Below, piece after piece: positions 17,372-26,471 of a stretch of DNA of 64,000 nucleotides (position 1 is the first letter of the stretch; every line of letters begins with the position of its first letter). A program made the position numbers and the translations under genes. Source of the stretch: CAKVLS01 sp045638465 (lineage in GTDB: Bacteria > Bacillota > Clostridia > Christensenellales > UBA1242); the NCBI GenBank assembly GCA_045638465.1, contig JAZUBK010000043.1, positions 8,928-72,927 on the forward strand. Direction: 5' to 3'. Below the pieces are notes generated by a model that had not been told where the DNA came from, ran no database searches, and saw only the letters and a list, made by a program, of their open reading frames with translations.

Positions 17372-19522
17372 ATGATAAAAGTAATCAAAAAAGACGGAAC
17401 TAGAGAAGAATACAACGTAGAAAAGGTTATTGCAGCGATTTCTAAGAGCGCATCAAGAGCACTTATTACCTTTAATGATGCAGAGCTTGACAGAATCAGA
17501 AATTTTGTTAACAACGAAGTAAAAAATCTTGGCATCAAAGAAATTCCTATTCCTACAATGCACAATATTGTAGAAAAGGCCCTAGAGAGCGTAGACGACA
17601 GAGTTGCAAAATCTTATAAAGACTATCGTAACTATCGTCAAGACTTTGTAAAAATGCTAGATAACGTATACCAAAAAGTTCAAAGCATCGACTTTATAGG
17701 AGATAGAAGTAACGCAAATACTGACAGCACACTAGTATCTACAAAAAGATGTCTTGGCTGGAACGAACTAAACGGTGAGTTTTATAAAAAGTTCTTCTTG
17801 ATGCCAGAAGAAAGACAAGCGATGAAAGAAGGATATATCTATATCCACGATAGAAGCGCAAGACTAGATACATATAACTGCTGTTTGTTTGACCTTGCTA
17901 CTGTTTTAGATGGTGGTTTTGAACTAGGCAATATCAAATATACAGAGCCTACTACACTTGCTATTTGCTTTAACGTAATAGGTGACGTTATTATGGCGGC
18001 TGCTTCTCAACAATATGGCGGATTTACTTTGCCAGAAATTGACAAAACACTTAGCAAATACGCAGAAAAAAGCTACAAAAAATATTGTGATGAATATTCA
18101 AAAATAGTTGCTGATTTTGGCTCTACTCTACCTAAAAAAGACCTAGAGGCAAAAACTAAAGAATATGCATACAACAAAGTAAAAAGAGATTTTGAGCAAG
18201 GTTTCCAAGCTCTAGAATACAAACTAAACACTGTAGGATCATCTCGCGGTGACTATCCATTTGTTGCCTTTACGTTTGGTCTTGGCGGTAGCGATTTTGA
18301 AAAGATGGCTACTAAAGCTATGCTAAAAGTAAGAGCTGGTGGTCAAGGTGCTCCAGGATTTAAAAAAGCTGTATTGTTCCCTAAACTTATTTTCCTTTAT
18401 GACGAAAACGTACACGGCAAAGGAAAATGCCTAGAAGATTTGTTTGATGCAGCAGTTGAATGCTCAAGACACGCTCAATACCCAGACTATCTATCACTAA
18501 GCGGCGAAGGTTATATCGCTGATATGTACAAAACATACGGCAGGGTTATCTCTCCTATGGGTTGCAGAGCTTTCCTTTCTCCATACTGGGAAAAAGGTGG
18601 ACAAAAGAAATGTGGCGACGACGACAAACCTGTATTTGTAGGTAGATTTAACGGCGGCGCTATCACACTTAACCTTCCTATGATATTTATGAAGGCAAAA
18701 ACTTCTGGAAGAGATTTCTTTGAAGTTTACCACGAATATCTAGAAATGATCAGACACTTACACAAGAGAACTAAAGATTTCCTTGGAAAACTAAAAGCTT
18801 CAAAAAGCCCACTTGCCTTTATGGAAGGAGGCCTTTACAAAGGTAAACTAAAAGCTAACGACTCTATTGCTCCACTACTTGATTATGTAACATTTAGCTT
18901 TGGTTATACAGCTCTAAACGAAGTACAAAGACTATACAACGGAAAATCAATCGTTGAAGATGGCGAATTTGCCCTAGAGGTAATGAGATATCTTAACGAA
19001 TATGTAAACAAAATCAAAGAAGAAGACAAAATCCTTTATGCAATCTACGGAACACCAGGCGAAAGCTTGATACCACTTCAAGTAAAACAATTTAGAGCGG
19101 TTTATGGCATCATCGAAGGTGTTTCTGATAAAGACTACTTTACAAATAGTTTCCACTGCCACGTAGGTGAAAAAATCTCTGCTATCCAAAAACAAGACGC
19201 AGAAAAAAGATTCTGGGAACTATCAAACGGCGGAAAAATCACTTATACAAAATACCCTATCGATTACAACACTGAGGCTTTGAAAGCAGTAATCAGACGT
19301 GGTATGGCTATGGGCTTTTATCAAGGCGTAAATATGGATAAATGCTATTGCGAAGATTGTGGTTACGAACAACTAGACATGACAAAATGTCCAAAGTGCG
19401 GTAGCGAAAACATAACAGAGGTAAACAGAGTATGCGGATACCTTGGTTATTCTAAAGTAAAAGGCAGAAGCTTTATGAACGACGGCAAACTAGCCGAAAT
19501 CAAAGATAGAGTTTCTATGTAG
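17372..19522 (+). CDS. nrdD: Anaerobic ribonucleoside-triphosphate reductase (class III)
   Basis: The ATG at 17372 has GGAGG seven bases upstream; an in-frame start at 17345 lies inside the NrdR box and is rejected. The product is 716 residues. It has an N-terminal ATP-cone (IKVIKKDGTREEYN ...), the catalytic barrel with the thiyl-radical cysteine region (NCCLFDL), the C-terminal zinc site CEDCGYEQLDMTKCPKCG, and the glycyl-radical motif RVCGYLG near residue 688. It reduces ribonucleoside triphosphates to deoxy forms under anoxia, after activation by NrdG encoded 10 bases downstream. The presence of this class only, in this window, supports an anaerobic lifestyle. Confidence 0.96.
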   Translation: MIKVIKKDGTREEYNVEKVIAAISKSASRALITFNDAELDRIRNFVNNEVKNLGIKEIPIPTMHNIVEKALESVDDRVAKSYKDYRNYRQDFVKMLDNVYQKVQSIDFIGDRSNANTDSTLVSTKRCLGWNELNGEFYKKFFLMPEERQAMKEGYIYIHDRSARLDTYNCCLFDLATVLDGGFELGNIKYTEPTTLAICFNVIGDVIMAAASQQYGGFTLPEIDKTLSKYAEKSYKKYCDEYSKIVADFGSTLPKKDLEAKTKEYAYNKVKRDFEQGFQALEYKLNTVGSSRGDYPFVAFTFGLGGSDFEKMATKAMLKVRAGGQGAPGFKKAVLFPKLIFLYDENVHGKGKCLEDLFDAAVECSRHAQYPDYLSLSGEGYIADMYKTYGRVISPMGCRAFLSPYWEKGGQKKCGDDDKPVFVGRFNGGAITLNLPMIFMKAKTSGRDFFEVYHEYLEMIRHLHKRTKDFLGKLKASKSPLAFMEGGLYKGKLKANDSIAPLLDYVTFSFGYTALNEVQRLYNGKSIVEDGEFALEVMRYLNEYVNKIKEEDKILYAIYGTPGESLIPLQVKQFRAVYGIIEGVSDKDYFTNSFHCHVGEKISAIQKQDAEKRFWELSNGGKITYTKYPIDYNTEALKAVIRRGMAMGFYQGVNMDKCYCEDCGYEQLDMTKCPKCGSENITEVNRVCGYLGYSKVKGRSFMNDGKLAEIKDRVSM

Positions 19523-19532
19523 GAGAAGTATT

Positions 19533-20033
19533 ATGAATTATTACAGCATAACAAAAAACGATATGGTAAACGGAGATGGACTTAGAGTAGTTCTTTGGGT
19601 TGCTGGTTGCGACCACTGTTGCGATGGTTGTCACAACTCATATACTTGGGACAAAAACTCTGGCCTAAAATTTGACGATAGCGCAAAAAAAGAAATCTTT
19701 GACGAACTAGATAAAGACTGGGTTTCTGGTATTACATTTAGCGGTGGAGATCCTTTCCTTTGCGACAATAGAGAAACAGTAACAAACTTTATTGGCGAAA
19801 TCGCTGAAAAGTACCCAAACAAAACAATCTGGCTATATACTGGCTTTACTTGGGAAGAAATAAACAACTTGCCAAACATCGACAAAATTGATGTGCTAGT
19901 TGATGGCGAATTTGTAAGAAAGCTAAAAGTTCCAAAACTAAAATGGAAAGGTAGCTCTAACCAAAGAGTAATCGATGTAAAACAAACTCTAAACAAAGGT
20001 TATATCGTTCTTCATACTACAGATGAAGAGTAA
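19533..20033 (+). CDS. nrdG: Anaerobic ribonucleotide reductase activating protein (radical SAM)
   Basis: The 166-residue protein carries the radical-SAM cluster motif C26-x3-C30-x2-C33 (GCDHCCDGCHN) and a GGDP-type SAM-binding segment (FSGGDPFL). It installs the glycyl radical on NrdD. It starts 10 bases after nrdD with a GGAG site, so the two form one operon, ended by a strong terminator. Confidence 0.95.
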   Translation: MNYYSITKNDMVNGDGLRVVLWVAGCDHCCDGCHNSYTWDKNSGLKFDDSAKKEIFDELDKDWVSGITFSGGDPFLCDNRETVTNFIGEIAEKYPNKTIWLYTGFTWEEINNLPNIDKIDVLVDGEFVRKLKVPKLKWKGSSNQRVIDVKQTLNKGYIVLHTTDEE

Positions 20034-20060
20034 AATATATAACAAACCCCTATTTCTATC

Positions 20061-20098
20061 AAAAAAAACTACTGGATAAAATGTCCAGTAGTTTTTTT
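20061..20098. terminator. Bidirectional terminator between nrdG and the XRE gene
   Basis: AAAACTACTGGA (20065-20076) and TCCAGTAGTTTT (20084-20095), 12 perfect pairs, with A- and T-runs outside. Confidence 0.92.
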
Positions 20099-20117
20099 TA
20101 TTTTATATTAAAGTTTT

Positions 20118-21269
20118 TTAAACCAAACACAAAATACCAAAAATCAAAGCTACAGCACCTACGATTATTAGGTTTCTTATCAACTTCTTTTTGTTTTTTG
20201 CCATTTTAATTTCTACAAATTTTTTCTTTAGATTTTTTATACCATTTGTATGTTCTGTTTCCGCCTCTTTTGCTTTGTTTGAAAGCTCTTCTTTGTTTAT
20301 GTTTTCAACTTTTATTTTGTTTGTTCTTATTTTGTCAACAAACATTTTTAGTGCCTTTATCTTTGAATCTATTTTATTCATATTTTCAACAATACAATCT
20401 GCAATAACATCTTGCATCGCAGTAAGCTCGTCTATATCAGAAAATTTCATTTGAGTAAACCAATAAGCATTGTTTTTGTTAAATGTAATTTTAAAATCTG
20501 CAGAAGTTTCGTCTTCGTTAAAATATGTAATATCAATATCATAAAAAGCTGGTTTATCAATAGAAACTGATTCTTCACTATCTACCCCCACACCAAATAT
20601 TCCACCAAGCAAAAGACCTACTTTTGGTTTTCTTGTGGTCTTTATATCTCCACCATTATTAGAAAATTTGATATCAATTAGGTTTTCTATAGGACAAACA
20701 AATTGCTCTGCTCCATCATACCAAAAACCAAAAGTTTTGTTTTTGTCATCAGTAAAGAAAGCAACACATGCGTCTGGGTGTGGCATCAACCAACTATAAC
20801 CTTTTGAATCTAGGTATTCTATCATTTTCTTTTTGTTTGTTTCAAAGGTATTAGTAGCTAATTCTTTGTCTAGATTCAACACATCAATTTGTATAGGATT
20901 TCTAGCAAGGATTCCTTTTTCTTCTACTTCATCATATTCGTCTTTTGGAAAAATACCGTGGTCTTCATCTGCCTTCTCCCAGCTAAGTTCTTTGCCACTA
21001 TTAAATACTGCTCTATATTTTATGTCAGTACTTATTATATCTTTTGGCACGTCATCCACTTTTGTAACATCAATATTTTCGTCAAGCAAATAATCAAAAG
21101 ACACCCCTAGTATTTTTGCCATTTTTTGAATCTTAGCAATATCTGGTTGAGACTCTCCTGTTTCCCATTTGTAAACAGATTGTCTAGATACGTCAAGTTC
21201 ATTGGCTAGGTCTTCTTGAGATAGACCACATCTTTTTCTTAGTATTGGTAACTTGTCACCTATTTTCAT
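20118..21269 (-). CDS. XRE-family regulator with C-terminal membrane tail
   Basis: The ATG at 21269 follows AAGGAGA and starts a Cro/CI helix-turn-helix (about residues 5-60, with LSQEDLANELDVSRQSVYKWETG). The upstream in-frame start at 21323 has no ribosome binding site. The 383-residue protein continues with an unassigned alpha/beta region of about 250 residues and a charged helix. It ends in one hydrophobic helix (LIRNLIIVGAVALIFGILCLV), so it is probably tail-anchored, a membrane-tethered DNA-binding protein. Two inverted repeats upstream are good operator candidates. What it senses is unknown. Confidence 0.8.
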   Translation of the reverse strand: MKIGDKLPILRKRCGLSQEDLANELDVSRQSVYKWETGESQPDIAKIQKMAKILGVSFDYLLDENIDVTKVDDVPKDIISTDIKYRAVFNSGKELSWEKADEDHGIFPKDEYDEVEEKGILARNPIQIDVLNLDKELATNTFETNKKKMIEYLDSKGYSWLMPHPDACVAFFTDDKNKTFGFWYDGAEQFVCPIENLIDIKFSNNGGDIKTTRKPKVGLLLGGIFGVGVDSEESVSIDKPAFYDIDITYFNEDETSADFKITFNKNNAYWFTQMKFSDIDELTAMQDVIADCIVENMNKIDSKIKALKMFVDKIRTNKIKVENINKEELSNKAKEAETEHTNGIKNLKKKFVEIKMAKNKKKLIRNLIIVGAVALIFGILCLV

Positions 21270-21313
21270 ATTTTTATCTCCTTTGTTTGTACTTGTATCT
21301 CTGTACTGACTAC

Positions 21314-21343
21314 ATTTTAGCAAACAAGTTTATATTTGTTCAA
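21314..21343 (-). promoter_or_regulatory. Promoter of the XRE gene, extended -10
   Basis: On the minus strand TTGAAC (21343-21338), 18 bases, TAAAAT (21319-21314) preceded by TGC, an extended -10. Confidence 0.55.
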
Positions 21344-21362
21344 CAACCTACACTTTGCATTT

Positions 21363-21381
21363 TGTAAACTAGCAGTTTACA
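21363..21381. promoter_or_regulatory. Inverted repeat TGTAAACT-AGC-AGTTTACA
   Basis: Perfect 8-bp arms around a 3-base centre, about 20 bases upstream of the XRE -35. The half-site GTTTACA recurs at 21476-21488 and 21491-21497, so it is probably a regulator-binding motif. Confidence 0.5.
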
Positions 21382-21450
21382 TTTTCCAATTTTTACCAAA
21401 AAATCCCGAAAAATAGGCGTTTTTTTGAAGTTGTTTTTTGCGTTTTATTG

Positions 21451-21488
21451 CAAAATGTAAACCGCAAGTTCTCTTGGTTTACATTTTG
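21451..21488. promoter_or_regulatory. 13-bp perfect inverted repeat with the same GTTTACA half-site
   Basis: CAAAATGTAAACC (21451-21463) and GGTTTACATTTTG (21476-21488) pair exactly around 12 bases. No U-tract follows on either strand, so a terminator is less likely than an operator, although it also sits just after the exonuclease stop codon. Confidence 0.5.
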
Positions 21489-21492
21489 TAGT

Positions 21493-22077
21493 TTACATAT
21501 ATTTGTCGGCTTTTGTTATATATTTTCGAATATTTCTTCCGTTGATATCTAGCTTTTTTAACAAGCATTTTGCAACGAGCATTGTAATCTCCGCATCGTC
21601 ACTGCTTTTGTGGGCGGCAAGGTGTGATATATCTATCTCTAGGCTTTGGGCAAGTTTTTTAAGGCCCATTGGGTTTTTGTCGCCGCTATATTTTTTGTAT
21701 ATATCTTGCACTTCAAACAATTTTACATTATCATCAATTATTAATTCTTTGTTATATCTTTTGCTTTCGCTATTTACATAAGCTACATCATTGATAAGTC
21801 CATAACCAAAGACTATCGTTTGGCTGTCTTGAATTAAATTTTTTATCTTTTCGTAATATTTGTCAAAAGTCGGATTTGCTCTGATTTGGTCTAGCGGATA
21901 TTTTACTATTTTGTTAAGAGCCCACTTGTCTAGTTCACTATCTTGAAGATTAGGATTGATTATTATATCTTCTTTTTGCAAGATATTAAATCTGTTATCA
22001 GTAAGCACATACCCAAAGGTGCAAATTGTCTTGTGCGCCCTATCTATAGATTCTATATCAAAAAATAAATAGTTCAT
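21493..22077 (-). CDS. DEDDh-type 3'-5' exonuclease domain protein
   Basis: The 194-residue protein has the DnaQ-like exonuclease motifs: LFFDIES (Exo I, D-x-E), a second acidic motif around GYGLINDVAYVN, and HKSSDDAEIT (Exo III, H-x4-D). This is a stand-alone proofreading-type or RNase T-like exonuclease. The nucleic acid substrate is unknown. AAGGAAG precedes the start. It follows the DUF2804 gene by 33 bases and is probably in its operon. Confidence 0.8.
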   Translation of the reverse strand: MNYLFFDIESIDRAHKTICTFGYVLTDNRFNILQKEDIIINPNLQDSELDKWALNKIVKYPLDQIRANPTFDKYYEKIKNLIQDSQTIVFGYGLINDVAYVNSESKRYNKELIIDDNVKLFEVQDIYKKYSGDKNPMGLKKLAQSLEIDISHLAAHKSSDDAEITMLVAKCLLKKLDINGRNIRKYITKADKYM

Positions 22078-22110
22078 TTGGTCTTCCTTTTTTTGTATAG
22101 TAAAAAGTTA

Positions 22111-23142
22111 TTACCACTTATTAATTACTTTTTCAGCAAAAGCCATAAAGTCTTTTAATTCAACCTTTGTGCCGTCATCAAGTATCATAGTTCCATTAAA
22201 CTTACCAAAGACTTGGTGTTGATTTGAGTATATGACTACAACTGAAGTGAAAGACTTTCTGTCGATGACTGGTGTAAAATTCATTTCAAACCTACCGTCA
22301 CTTGATGTAAATGTCCAAGGGCTCATATAGTCATCTTTTCCATCTTTTGTTTTTGGAATATTAAATGTTACGTTTTCTATTTTGTGGGCTACCCCATCGT
22401 AGAAAATCATATTTTCACTAGCAGCACTAGTATCACCAAAGCCATAACCAATATTAAAGCCAACTTTGTGGCCATTACAAGTGCCACATCCTGCACCCCA
22501 GTACCATGTATTGCTATAAGTCCAAACACCTCTACCCCAGTCTAGTATTGCTTGGGTATTTTTGTCGCTAAATTTAATTTCACTATCTCCAAGTTTTGCA
22601 AAACCTTTTGCCTTCATACCAACAATTTTTTGGTTGTAATAAAAGTGTTTGTCTTTGTCAAATGGGGTTGCAATAACCATACTATCTTTTGGTTCGTCTG
22701 TTAGTGTAAATTCTACCGATAAATCTTTATCTTCACTAAACTTTTTGAAAAGGGCAGATAATTTGCGTTTTTTACCGTCGTTTAGAAATTCAAAAAAGCC
22801 TTGTTTGTTTTCAAACCTCACATCTCCTATTTTGCTAGTTGATGGAAGGTTTGTTTTGCCTTTTGGCATAAGTGTCATTATTGACTTTGTAGTTTCGGTA
22901 GGAGCGTTAAAATCAATCAACGATAAACTCATAAGTCCCATATAACTATTGTCTGCAATCGTAAGTGCAACAGCATAATCGTCATTATAGATAAGGTAAT
23001 AATCCCACTCTTTGATTCTTAGTTTTCCTGCTTTGATATCTTTTCTATCGTAGTCCAAGATTAGGCTTTTTGCATAGCCTTTTTGAGTCAGGTTTCCTTT
23101 CTCGTCCAAAAGTTTTTGTTTTTTTGTTATTTCGTTTTGCAT
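22111..23142 (-). CDS. DUF2804 family protein
   Basis: The 343-residue protein opens with LLDEKGNLTQKGYAKSLI and KLRIKEWDYYLIYND, the characteristic start of DUF2804. It continues with many Trp/Gly/Phe-rich beta strands (GRGVWTYSNTWYWGAGCG) typical of that family's lipocalin-like barrels. It has no signal peptide. Function is unknown, and hydroxy-lipid or cofactor binding would be speculation. An extended -10 (TGCTAAAAT at 23178-23170 on the minus strand) precedes it. Confidence 0.85.
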   Translation of the reverse strand: MQNEITKKQKLLDEKGNLTQKGYAKSLILDYDRKDIKAGKLRIKEWDYYLIYNDDYAVALTIADNSYMGLMSLSLIDFNAPTETTKSIMTLMPKGKTNLPSTSKIGDVRFENKQGFFEFLNDGKKRKLSALFKKFSEDKDLSVEFTLTDEPKDSMVIATPFDKDKHFYYNQKIVGMKAKGFAKLGDSEIKFSDKNTQAILDWGRGVWTYSNTWYWGAGCGTCNGHKVGFNIGYGFGDTSAASENMIFYDGVAHKIENVTFNIPKTKDGKDDYMSPWTFTSSDGRFEMNFTPVIDRKSFTSVVVIYSNQHQVFGKFNGTMILDDGTKVELKDFMAFAEKVINKW

Positions 23143-23257
23143 AATTTTCCCCCCCCTTCTTTTTTTATTATTTTAGCACCATTTTGGTTTTATTCAAAAT
23201 TGATTATATTACTTTTTTGCATATAAAATTTTTCTATGCCATTTACATTATTAAAAC

Positions 23258-23291
23258 AAAAAAAGATGGATAAACTTTTATCCATCTTTTT
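23258..23291 (-). terminator. Terminator after the beta-helix lipoprotein
   Basis: AAAGATGGATAA pairs with TTATCCATCTTT around a short loop, with a minus-strand T-run. It lies next to the stop at 23299. Confidence 0.85.
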
Positions 23292-23298
23292 GTATTTA

Positions 23299-24747
23299 TT
23301 ATAAAGTAACAACTGTGTCGTTTTCTGATCTTACATTTGATAGTGCTGTAGAGAATACAACATTACCTTTTACAGTAGCTGTACCGTAAGAGATTTTTTC
23401 TGCGCCATTTGCTGCGGTAGAAAATTCATAAATTCCACGGCCATAAGCTGAACTAATAAATCCACCGTTTAGTTCTACTGTAAGAACTTTTTGATAGCTA
23501 CCGTTACAAGAGTCAATATTTATACCGCTACCTGTACTTATTGCTCCGCTGCCATTATATGCTGGTGCTGAGTATGCGCCATTTGCAAAGAATAAACAAT
23601 TATTAAAGATATGTTTTCCGCTTTTTGCGTAATATCCATCTGCGCCAGTAAATTCACAGTTTGTATATTCATATGTGTAGTTTGATGTAAGGTAAGCACC
23701 AAATCCATAACTTTCTGTTCCGATAAATCTAGAATCTATAGCGTTAATTTTTACTGTAGCAGTTTCTGCAGTTCCATTAGTGTAGATTCCACCAAAACGG
23801 CCTTTCAAAGTTGCGTTGACAATATTGATGTTCCAATTGTCTTGACCCCATACATATAAACCGAAGTCTGATTCGCTACTTCCAAGGCAACCTGTTCTGC
23901 CTACGCTAGAGTCTGTGATTGTAACATCTAATGTGTTGTTTACAGAACTGATTGTTCCATTTGGATTTTTTACATAAGAGAAAAAGTCTAATTCTGATTC
24001 TAATACGTGTCCATTAAGGTCTAGCACAAATTCGTATGCTTCTCTGCCCTCTGTTACAGTATCAAATCTGATATCACCAAGGTATCCGTCTGCTTTTTCG
24101 ATATCTTGAGATAGTTTTACATAGTTAGAATATTCAAAAGCCTCAAGCAAAGCTTCTTTTGATGCTACACTTGCAATAATGTCGCCATTATTTATAATGC
24201 TATTTGCCTTTCCACCAATGTTTTTCTTTGTGTGGATAGTGCCGTTGTTTACGATGTCACCATAGTTTAGTAGTGTATAATCTGCAAAGTCAACTGTCTT
24301 GCCATTGTCGATTGTAACAGTAGCGCCATAAGGAATAGTAATATCCTCTTGCAAAACAACTGCTCTATAGTTAGAACTTCTCAAAGCAGAATCCATCTCT
24401 CCATAAGTGTCAACATATGAAACCCCAGGGGTGATTGTAAAGTTTAGTTCTAGTCTACCTACTAATTCTTGAGTTTCTCTTGCAGCCCAAACAACTACTG
24501 ATGCAGTACCTGCATTTCTGTTATCATAATATTTTACTTCGTACTCACTGCTATCAATTACTTCGCCTTGATATGTGATTCTTACTTCTGGTTGCTTTTC
24601 TGTGCCATCATATTCTACTTCTGTATAACTCAAAGTTACAGTAGCATCATTGATATTGATTGGCTCTGTGCTGTCACAAGCAGTAAAAATACCTGCCATA
24701 GGAACTACTAAAAGACCAGCCAAAAGACCTTTTGTTATTTTTTTCAT
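23299..24747 (-). CDS. Lipoprotein with MBG-like and beta-helix regions
   Basis: The N terminus (MKKITKGLLAGLLVVPMAG then IFTAC) is a lipoprotein signal with Cys24 as acylation site. Residues 30-105 look like an MBG/YDG-type beta domain (VEYDGTEKQPEVRITY ... YYDNRNAGTASV). The remainder repeats short strands with N-G and T-I-x-N turns (GDIVNNGTI, IINNGDI, NNCLFFANG), the look of a right-handed parallel beta-helix of the pectate-lyase fold. It would sit on the outer face of the membrane and may bind or cut polysaccharide. No catalytic residues can be assigned, so this remains open. It is monocistronic. Confidence 0.78.
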   Translation of the reverse strand: MKKITKGLLAGLLVVPMAGIFTACDSTEPININDATVTLSYTEVEYDGTEKQPEVRITYQGEVIDSSEYEVKYYDNRNAGTASVVVWAARETQELVGRLELNFTITPGVSYVDTYGEMDSALRSSNYRAVVLQEDITIPYGATVTIDNGKTVDFADYTLLNYGDIVNNGTIHTKKNIGGKANSIINNGDIIASVASKEALLEAFEYSNYVKLSQDIEKADGYLGDIRFDTVTEGREAYEFVLDLNGHVLESELDFFSYVKNPNGTISSVNNTLDVTITDSSVGRTGCLGSSESDFGLYVWGQDNWNINIVNATLKGRFGGIYTNGTAETATVKINAIDSRFIGTESYGFGAYLTSNYTYEYTNCEFTGADGYYAKSGKHIFNNCLFFANGAYSAPAYNGSGAISTGSGINIDSCNGSYQKVLTVELNGGFISSAYGRGIYEFSTAANGAEKISYGTATVKGNVVFSTALSNVRSENDTVVTL

Positions 24748-24968
24748 ATTCCCTCCTTATGTATAAAAACATAATAACCATTTTTATTATATTACAACAT
24801 ATGCGATATGTCAATATATATAATTATTCACCGCAAAATTGCCTAAAATATACGCTAAAATGTGCTGTTTTTTGCAATATAATATTATGTAATAAAAACT
24901 TTATTTCCAAACAAAAAATTTTGCAACAAAATCGACAAAAATTGCTTTTGTAAACTTTGCCTTTGAGA

Positions 24969-24974
24969 TATAAT
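24969..24974 (+). promoter_or_regulatory. -10 element before the M18 peptidase gene
   Basis: A perfect TATAAT; the -35 is weak (TTTGTA 16 bases upstream). The ATG is at 25001 after AGGAGGGAG. Confidence 0.5.
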
Positions 24975-25000
24975 ACTTACATATAGGAGGGAGAAATTAA

Positions 25001-26362
25001 ATGGATACAAATTTGTGGGAAACATATGACCAAAAACAAAGACAACAATTAGAGGCTTTTTGCGGTGAATACAAAGATTTTTTGAGCAACTGCAAAACTG
25101 AAAGAGAGTGTATAAAATACGCAGTGATAGAGGCCGAAAAAAGAGGCTTTAGATCACTAAAGTATTTGCTGGAAAAAGGCGAAACACTAAAGTGTGGTGA
25201 TAAAGTTTATTCTGTTAATATGGATAAATCTATTGTGCTTTTTGTCGTAGGAAAAAGACCTATCGAACAAGGCATCAATATAGTAGGAGCTCACATTGAT
25301 TCACCAAGGCTAGACCTAAAGGCAAAGCCACTATACGAAAGTAATGGTTTTTGCATGGTAGACACACATTATTATGGCGGCATAAAAAAATACCAATGGA
25401 CTTGTCTTCCACTTGCTATCCATGGAGTTATCTTCCGTAAAGATGGCAGCAAAGTGGAGGTTGTCTTTGGCGAAAATGATGACAACTCTGTTGCAATTTC
25501 AGATCTTTTACCACACCTTGACAAAGATTCTGCAAAAGAAATAAAGGGCGAAGATCTAAACCTTCTTGCTGGAAACAAAGCAGACAAAGACGCAAAAGAT
25601 AACAAATTCAAAGCTTTTATTTTGAACATACTAAAAGAAAAGAACATCTCCGAAGAAGACTTTTTCTCTGCAGAACTTGAAGTTGTGCCATCTGGCAGAG
25701 CAAGAGATTGTGGTATAGATAAATCTATGATTATAGGCTATGGCCATGACGATAGAGTTTGTACCTTTGCCAACCTAAAAGCTTTGTTTGAAACCGAAAA
25801 TCCAGAGTATTCTGTAATGAGTTTGCTTGTGGACAAAGAAGAAATAGGCAGCGTAGGTGCTACAGGTATGCACAGCAAGGCCTTTGAAAATAGCGTCGCT
25901 GAGATAATGAACCTATGTGGTCAATATAACGAACTTGCCCTAAGAAGAGCTTTTAATCGTTCAAACTGCATATCAAGTGACGTAACTGCAGCGGTTGACC
26001 CTAACTACCCAGCACCTTTTAACGTGGCAACTGACGCACACTTTGCCAAAGGTATCAGCTTTAACAAATTTACTGGCGCTAGGGGAAAATCTGGTGCAAA
26101 CGACGCAAACCCAGAATTTATCGCAACACTTAGAGATTGCCTAGACAAAAACAACGTAACATACCAAGCAACCGAAATGGGAAAAGTTGACCAAGGCGGT
26201 GGCGGAACTATTGCATATATTATGGCAAAACATGGTATGAACGTAATTGATGCTGGTGTTCCTGTACTAAATATGCACTCTCCTTGGGAAATAATCAGCA
26301 AGGCAGATTTATTTGAAACATATAAGTGCTACAAAGCCTTCTACAAAATGGACATAAAATAA
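25001..26362 (+). CDS. M18 family aminopeptidase
   Basis: The 453-residue protein matches the M18 (aspartyl aminopeptidase, ApeA/ApeB) metallopeptidases. It has the first zinc ligand in VGAHIDSPRLDLK, the bridging-Asp region IGYGHDDRVC, the catalytic Glu pair in LLVDKEEIGSVG, and a C-terminal zinc His in VPVLNMHSPWE. It removes N-terminal residues from peptides in the cytoplasm. It is transcribed alone, with AGGAGG well placed. Confidence 0.93.
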   Translation: MDTNLWETYDQKQRQQLEAFCGEYKDFLSNCKTERECIKYAVIEAEKRGFRSLKYLLEKGETLKCGDKVYSVNMDKSIVLFVVGKRPIEQGINIVGAHIDSPRLDLKAKPLYESNGFCMVDTHYYGGIKKYQWTCLPLAIHGVIFRKDGSKVEVVFGENDDNSVAISDLLPHLDKDSAKEIKGEDLNLLAGNKADKDAKDNKFKAFILNILKEKNISEEDFFSAELEVVPSGRARDCGIDKSMIIGYGHDDRVCTFANLKALFETENPEYSVMSLLVDKEEIGSVGATGMHSKAFENSVAEIMNLCGQYNELALRRAFNRSNCISSDVTAAVDPNYPAPFNVATDAHFAKGISFNKFTGARGKSGANDANPEFIATLRDCLDKNNVTYQATEMGKVDQGGGGTIAYIMAKHGMNVIDAGVPVLNMHSPWEIISKADLFETYKCYKAFYKMDIK

Positions 26363-26370
26363 GACAACAA

Positions 26371-26400
26371 AAAACGGCTAAAATATTTTAGTCGTTTTTT
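26371..26400 (+). terminator. Terminator after the M18 gene
   Basis: AAAACGGCTAAAAT pairs with ATTTTAGTCGTTTT (one G-T pair), followed by a T-run. Confidence 0.85.
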
Positions 26401-26436
26401 TACTTTCGTTTTTTAATAAAAATTTTTTTGCAAAAT

Positions 26437-26467
26437 AAAAAACCCGCTTTTCCAAAACGGGTTTTTA
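26437..26467 (-). terminator. Terminator after yhhN
   Basis: AAAACCCG (26439-26446) and CGGGTTTT (26458-26465), with a minus-strand T-run, just beyond the stop at 26472. Confidence 0.82.
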
Positions 26468-26471
26468 TTTT

